Part shown: positions 58,899 to 64,000 of the stretch, piece by piece
Layout of the letters: each line of letters starts with the position of its first letter
Numbering within the stretch: the first letter of the stretch is position 1
Source of the DNA: Psococerastis gibbosa
Lineage: Eukaryota > Arthropoda > Insecta > Psocodea > Psocidae
DNA length: 64,000 bases
NCBI GenBank assembly: GCA_963971405.1
Contig: OZ020489.1
Span: 15,092,290-15,156,289 of the forward strand
Direction: 5' to 3'
Notes under the pieces: generated by a model
Seen by the model: the letters and a program-made list of their open reading frames with translations, nothing else
Databases searched by the model: none
What the model was told of the DNA's origin: nothing
Made by a program: the position numbers and the translations under genes

Positions 58899-61800
58899 AT
58901 GGCGGGGTTTTTAGTCGCTGGTATGGCTGGCGGGCGCATCTCCAAACAGTAAGTACAATAACACTACTTTTACTTAATTAATTCAACAGAGTTCTTTACA
59001 ATAAATAATAATAATGTCCTGAAGGACGTTTTTATAAACCTAGGCCTACTTATATTGGTCCCTTGTACAATGCCAACGACCCCATGGATTTTAGACATTA
59101 TTTGTATTGTTTCCGTATGAATTTTTGGTCATTGGCGAACTGGTATACGTCCCCGATGTCAACCTACACCGGCTACAAGCGATAATGGACATGCTGAAGC
59201 AAGCTTACCATCGACGCAATGAAACAGGCGAAAGCGTGACTTAACCACGTACAGATACGAGTCAATTTTTTACAATAGAAAATTCAAAATTGCAACACTG
59301 ACCAAAGCAAGCTCATGTTTCCCACAAGACATGCAAAGTAATTGGATAGCCTGTCCTTAGCAGTGGTTAGGCATCTGATTTCTTTCTAATGACACAACTA
59401 CCCAAGCATATAATTGAACAAACGGTGAGTTCATTTTGCTTCCTCTCACAATATTAAAACGGTTAAACAGTATAAATAAATATAGTACAACCTTAGTTCT
59501 TTTACTAGCGAAATAAAGCATTGTCTAAGCAATTCAACAAGGAATGCCAGAGCCCGTTTCTAGCAGGCGGTTGCGGGAGCGGGTCGGTCGTATAATAAAC
59601 ATAGGATAAGCTGCTATTCCGTTGCTTAACAAAGGGTTAGTTGGACTTACAATGCCTGTCATTTAATATTACATCATTGCGATTAGCCTTTACCAATAGA
59701 TTGTCATTCCTGGTTTACATTGGGCAGTGTTACCTTCTTGTGCCACCTATCTTAAAAAGATACTACGTTTATGTAAATAAACAAACTGCAAGCTTTTCTT
59801 ATGTCTATTTTTTATGTTTTTATCCTGCAATCGCCGGCTGAAGATGTTCAGGTCATCAACATGGCCGGTAGCTGTGTTTACCCGTTACAAACATCATGTG
59901 CCCAGTTCTTTTAACACCGCGCTGAGCGAACCAATATCATTAGAAAATGTTTTGAGGTCGATTCATGCCCAGTTTTCGTACACGTGGGAAATGAGGCCAG
60001 CCCCAACCGAAGACAAAATTAAGAAATTTGCTGTGTCATCTAGGCACAACCCATCACCCGCTATTGTGACTTATTCTATGAATGGTCCATGTGACACGAA
60101 GCGCCCAAAAGCCAGCCGTGGGCGATTTACGGCCCACGCCAACCAGTAAATCCTAATCTATAGACAAACAATAATGATCAATAGGGCACCATCTTCGCAC
60201 CTAAACCTGACTCATAACACACCTACCATCTAAAATATGTCCTTTACAGCTTATTTTATCGATCTTTTCCTAAAATGTTGAATCAGATTTGTACAGTTAC
60301 AGTTAGGTCATTTTAAAGAGTAGTTGCCAACAAGTTAACAAAATAACCATAATAATTTATTTATGACATTACGAGACAAGGAGCTGAAAAGGAACTGAAA
60401 ACATATGACTTCGTATGCAGGTTGAGAAAGCGAAAAACCTCAGCGCTGCTTTGCCCTCAATACCATCAGGAAAGTTAATTTGAAAATACAATGGATTTGA
60501 ATCATATCAGCTAAACTGTATGGTATCCCAACTAAAGGAAACTTCTGCAGCTAAATTCGTAGAGCAGCCAATTGTTGCTATGGTGATAATTTTTTATTGG
60601 TTTTTACCAGTTTCTATGTAGTACTTATACAGTGTCGGTCTCCATTAAAGAAAGCCAGCATGAGCGGATTGTGTTGGCTTCACGCGGCACGCTGGTATAT
60701 AAATAAAATAAATAACCGTGTATTTTTCCTAAAACAATTTTTAACCAAATACAAAATACAGTTGAAGTGCCCCCTCATGCCAGCGGCGTGCGAGTGTAGC
60801 ACTCACTACCTAACTATAGCCTACCTAATTCATTACTGTAATTTGTTGAGTTCGTCCCTGGTCCATAGTCTTATAATTGTCCTGTATGTTGCTGTTGTGT
60901 GTAGTGTATAGTGTTGTCTAAAGGGGGGTATATCTTCCAAGTAAATCCACCTCGTCTGATATTTTGCGGCTGAATGCCAACGCTGGCTGTAGTGTGGACG
61001 GGAAGCCAACAATCAGATTTGCCGCGTTGGCATTGCCAGCAGCCAACGCGGCATAATGTGGACGCCGCTTTAGTTAAAATAAGTGGTTTGGCTTTTTTTT
61101 AAATATGATTTTTATTTTTGACAGGAAATGGAAACTCCTCTCATGTCTGATCACACTCATACTAGCTACTCATTTGGTCGGAAATGCAGAGGGGAAGCCA
61201 CAAGAAGGTGACGAAGAGGGAGGCTATGAAGACTACGAAGAAAATGGCAATGGTAATGGAGATGGAACGGAAGGCAACGGAGGAGATGAGAACGGTGAAG
61301 ACTACGAGGAGGAGAATGGAGAAGGGAGTGACAATGGGGAGGAGGAAAACGAAGAGGAGAATGGTAATGAAGAAGAAAGAGGTGGAAGTCCCGGGTCAGA
61401 GGATAATGATATACACATAATTAAACAAGGAGCAAATGAAGCTGATGAGGTTACAGAACCAGGGATTTCAGGACCACCTCAAGAGCCTCCACACACAAAT
61501 TTAGAAGATGGCGGAGAAAGTAATCTAAAGAAGATCTTGTATGCTCCAGGAAATAGGAGATTTCAGAACAAGACGGACTCAGATCCTACGTTGCGAAATC
61601 AGACTGTTGTTTTTAAATCAGAACACTATGATCCTGAGCTCAGATTGAAAATCGACAATAGAACTGAGGTTCAGACTGTTAATAAATCTTTACCTGCCCA
61701 ACATGTTGACGTTCACAATAGGACTGTGATTGAAGATACACATAAAACAAAATTCGACGAAAACTTTCACGCACACAATAAAACAGTATTTCATGGTACA

Positions 61801-64000
61801 AGTCGTGTTGGACCTAACTATAGAACTACGAAAAACAGAACCGTGTACACGTACTCATGGAATAAAACTGATGAGCCGGAGATCACATATAAAATTAATA
61901 AGGAGAGTGGGAAAGACGAAAGAATCAGGTTGGAACATGAAAGGGTCCTTTTAGTAGAACAGGAAAGAATACGGCAAGAGGAGATGCGTTTGCAGCGAGA
62001 ACGAGCTGAGGAGGAAAGGAAACTAGAGGAAGAGAAAAGAATTGCGGGAGAAATTCGAAGAGACCAAGAAAGACTTGCCGAAATTGAGAGAGTTCGCTTA
62101 GAGGAAGAAAGAATGCAAGAAGAGCTTCGTATAAATGAGGAACGATTAGCGGAAGAACGGAGGATAGCTGAAGAGATAGCCCTTGAAGAAGAACGTTTGA
62201 AGGAAGAAAGAATTCGACAAGAACGTATCAAAGCAGAAGAGGAGTCAACACGAAGGGAGCAGGAGGGGAAAAAAGTGACATTCGTCACAACAGCATTACC
62301 ACCGTTGGCAAGGCCGGGAGGGAAAAGGCCTGGTCCTGTTTTGGAAGCAGGAAGCCCTGATGTCCATACAGCCGGAGAACCACAAACTATTGAAGAAAGC
62401 AGTCCACCAACTAAAACAGGAGGCAATGTTGGAGGGTCTGAAGGTGGATCGGGTGAGAAAAACTTTATGTCTTATTTATTTAATTAGGGAGTCCTACGAG
62501 CCGGTCAAACCGAACAGACACCATTAACGCAATTAGCTGTCGTATGCAGGTAAGTAAGCGTATACTACTGGAATTCATAAAGGTTCCAGAGGAAAAAAGG
62601 CAACAACGAAAATAAAGACGTAATAATTAGCATACAAATGCTTAGGAAACATCCAATCAATGCATTTCAATGTGAAGTTTCTATCATTTTTTCAAAAAAA
62701 AATTTTTTGCGCAAAAGCAAATAGGTTTTTGGGAAAGCAAACTGTCCGGTTTTGTTACTCAACTTAACACCTAAAACATGCCTGAAGGTAGAAATCATCG
62801 ATAGAAAAGTTTCGCAGAAATATTCTTTTTTAGTCATTTTTCATTAAAATTAAAATTAAGTTATTTTTATTTTTTTACCCCCAGAAGCAAACTATCAAAG
62901 GGTAAGCGACCCCCCGCATTTTATCAACATTAAGAACGACTAGAATATATGTGAATTTAAAAGAAATCGTTGGAGCCGTTTTTGAGAAATAATTTTTTTA
63001 GACTTTTTTTGGGAGTTTTTTGAGAATAAAACCCCCCCAAATTGAGTTAGCCCAAAATAAAAAAAAATGGTCCCGAGGTATGATTTTTGTGAACCTAAAA
63101 GCCAAATTTCACTCAAATCCACCGAGTAGTTTGCCCGGAAATCGACGAACAGACAGACCGACAGACAGACATTTCGTAAAAAACACTTTTTTGGGTTCAT
63201 GGGACCCCAAAACGTGTAAATCCGTTGGAATCTCGGAATCGAAAATTTCGACCGTCACAAAGCTTTCCTTATACTACGTATAAATTGGAAAGCAATAAAC
63301 AATAATACAGTATGATCATGTTCATGGGATCTTATTATGGACAACCTGTGAGCCACAACATACTTGGGGAGCCCAAGCGGGGATTTCGGGATTTACTCGA
63401 GCGCGTCAGATTAAGGTATGGTAACTTCATTACATGCTAAAAAGTGTATATTTCACTAATCTGACCAGCAGGCGGAGTGTGACAGACATGTTCCCTTTTG
63501 TCCGCGCAGGAATATTTGAAGACAACGAAGTAGAAGCAAATGAACCATGTGCAGATTACAAGCCAGGAGAAGACGACCTGCAAGCTTTTGATTTCATCAG
63601 GCGCTTCAAATTGGACCTTCATGAGACTAAATACCCTGGGGTGCAAAGAGTTAGAGGCTCCAATAAAATGCAAACCGCATACAGACTAGACAAGGAGGCT
63701 GACCTGCGTCTTCCAACGAGGTAACGTCCATATTGTCCTTAGCGATGTATTTCTATTTTCCAATTATAATTTGTTCGAGCAATAATATTAATAATAATTG
63801 TATATGCTCCTCCGGCTATACCGGCTTATGAGTACTCCACGCTTTATTATCCATGACTAACAGGTGACATAATTATTCCCACAGAGCAATCTTTCCTAGC
63901 GGCCTTCCTCAACAGTTCTCGTTTGTGACGACGTTTCGCACGAGAAAACTCGCCAAGAACGCATGGACAGTCATCCGCTTAACCGACAGCCAGAATCGCC
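58899..64000 (+). CDS. FACIT-type (collagen IX-like) collagen, N-terminal part, runs off window
   Basis: Extracellular matrix protein (family inference). Exons: 58899-58948 (first exon, tentative), 61125-62452, 63510-63720 and 63885 to beyond 64000, all AG/GT with agreeing phases. The N-terminus MAGFLVAGMAGGRISKQKWK leads into the hydrophobic LLSCLITLILATHLVG, a signal peptide. If exon 1 is wrong, an unspliced ATG at 61105 also gives one. Then comes a Gly/Glu/Asn acidic tract (61198-61420), about eight N-X-S/T sites in some 110 residues (61570-61870), a Glu/Arg-rich charged helix of ~115 residues (61915-62270), and a Gly/Pro-rich linker. The donor at 62453 (GTGAGA) avoids the nearby stop at 62485-62487. 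Exons 3-4 encode a TSPN/LamG-like domain: DDLQAFDFIRRFKLDL, VQRVRGSNKMQTAYRL, DLRLPTR, FPSGLPQQFSFVTTFRTRK. This order resembles the NC4 domain of collagen IX and its relatives. Gly-X-Y repeats are not in the window. Confidence 0.82.
59015..59262 (+). repeat. Dispersed repeat, family E
   Basis: This is the third copy of the family at 17695 and 20925, from GTCCTGAAGGACG to GTACAGATACGAGTC. It lies in what I interpret as intron 1 of the collagen gene. Confidence 0.6.
59263..61124. other. Likely collagen intron 1, nothing else recognised
   Basis: An open frame at 59814-60149 (111 codons) shows no motif or splice borders and is probably chance. A duplicated CCAACGCGGCA-type phrase occurs around 61018-61060. 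No RNA gene is seen. Confidence 0.4.
62657..63299 (+). repeat. Dispersed element family C, 5'-shortened copy
   Basis: It shares AATGCATTT, the (ACAGACAGACCG) stretch, TTGGGTTCATGGGACCCCAA and TATAAATTGGAAAGCAA with 32297-33163, but lacks the first ~330 bp. It is in the intron between collagen exons 2 and 3. Confidence 0.75.

Noticed and set aside
59814-60149. 111-codon plus ORF as a gene
   Set aside because: No recognised motif, signal, splice context or repeat relation. Its length is compatible with chance in this composition.
1-64000. CRISPR arrays, operons, phage or plasmid features
   Set aside because: Nothing of this kind is visible. Spliced genes, SINEs and LINEs show a eukaryotic nuclear genome.

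Overview
The window looks like the nuclear genome of an arthropod, most likely an insect. Genes are split by GT-AG introns of roughly 0.1 to 3 kb, the DNA is AT-rich, and the spaces between exons are packed with short non-autonomous transposons, tRNA-derived SINEs and LINE remnants. A hemipteran is plausible, because a FACIT-type collagen and a slimfast-type transporter sit among dense short repeats, but the sequence alone does not settle the order. There is no prokaryotic, viral or CRISPR content.

Four host genes can be read. (1) Minus strand, 3.1-10.3 kb: a cationic amino acid transporter (SLC7 CAT / slimfast type) in ten coding exons, complete except for one uncertain exon border. (2) Minus strand, 34.0-45.5 kb: mitochondrial alanyl-tRNA synthetase in fifteen coding exons. 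All splice phases agree and give about 980 residues with the aminoacylation and editing motifs. (3) Plus strand, 50.2-55.4 kb: a seven-exon gene for a 309-residue secreted or membrane-associated Gly/His-rich protein with a polybasic site and a Cys-containing tail, of unknown function. (4) Plus strand, 58.9 kb to the window end: the 5' part of a collagen-like gene. An acidic, heavily N-glycosylatable, Glu/Arg-rich N-terminal region is followed by a thrombospondin-N-terminal-like (TSPN) domain of the type found in collagen IX and relatives. The collagen repeats would lie beyond the window. These genes have unrelated functions and do not form a functional cluster.

The 10.5-33.9 kb stretch contains no host gene that I can see. 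It holds a structurally complete Penelope-like retroelement (13.95-17.5 kb) with one uninterrupted 908-codon RT/GIY-YIG ORF, pseudo-LTRs, a head-to-head inverted 5' copy and a 10-11 bp target duplication, so it is probably young. Around it lie LINE tails, SINEs, a 240-bp repeat in three copies, and MITEs.

The MITEs fall into families that can be recognised by target duplications. At least seven elements have TTA/TAA duplications and GGCG...CGCC ends (PIF/Harbinger-like), several sharing a core motif. Four have 8-bp or near-8-bp duplications and CAGRGG-like ends (hAT-like). Two are TTAA-bounded hairpins. Several cases of nesting allow relative dating: a LINE inside a MITE, a SINE inside a hairpin, and a SINE between tandem repeat units.
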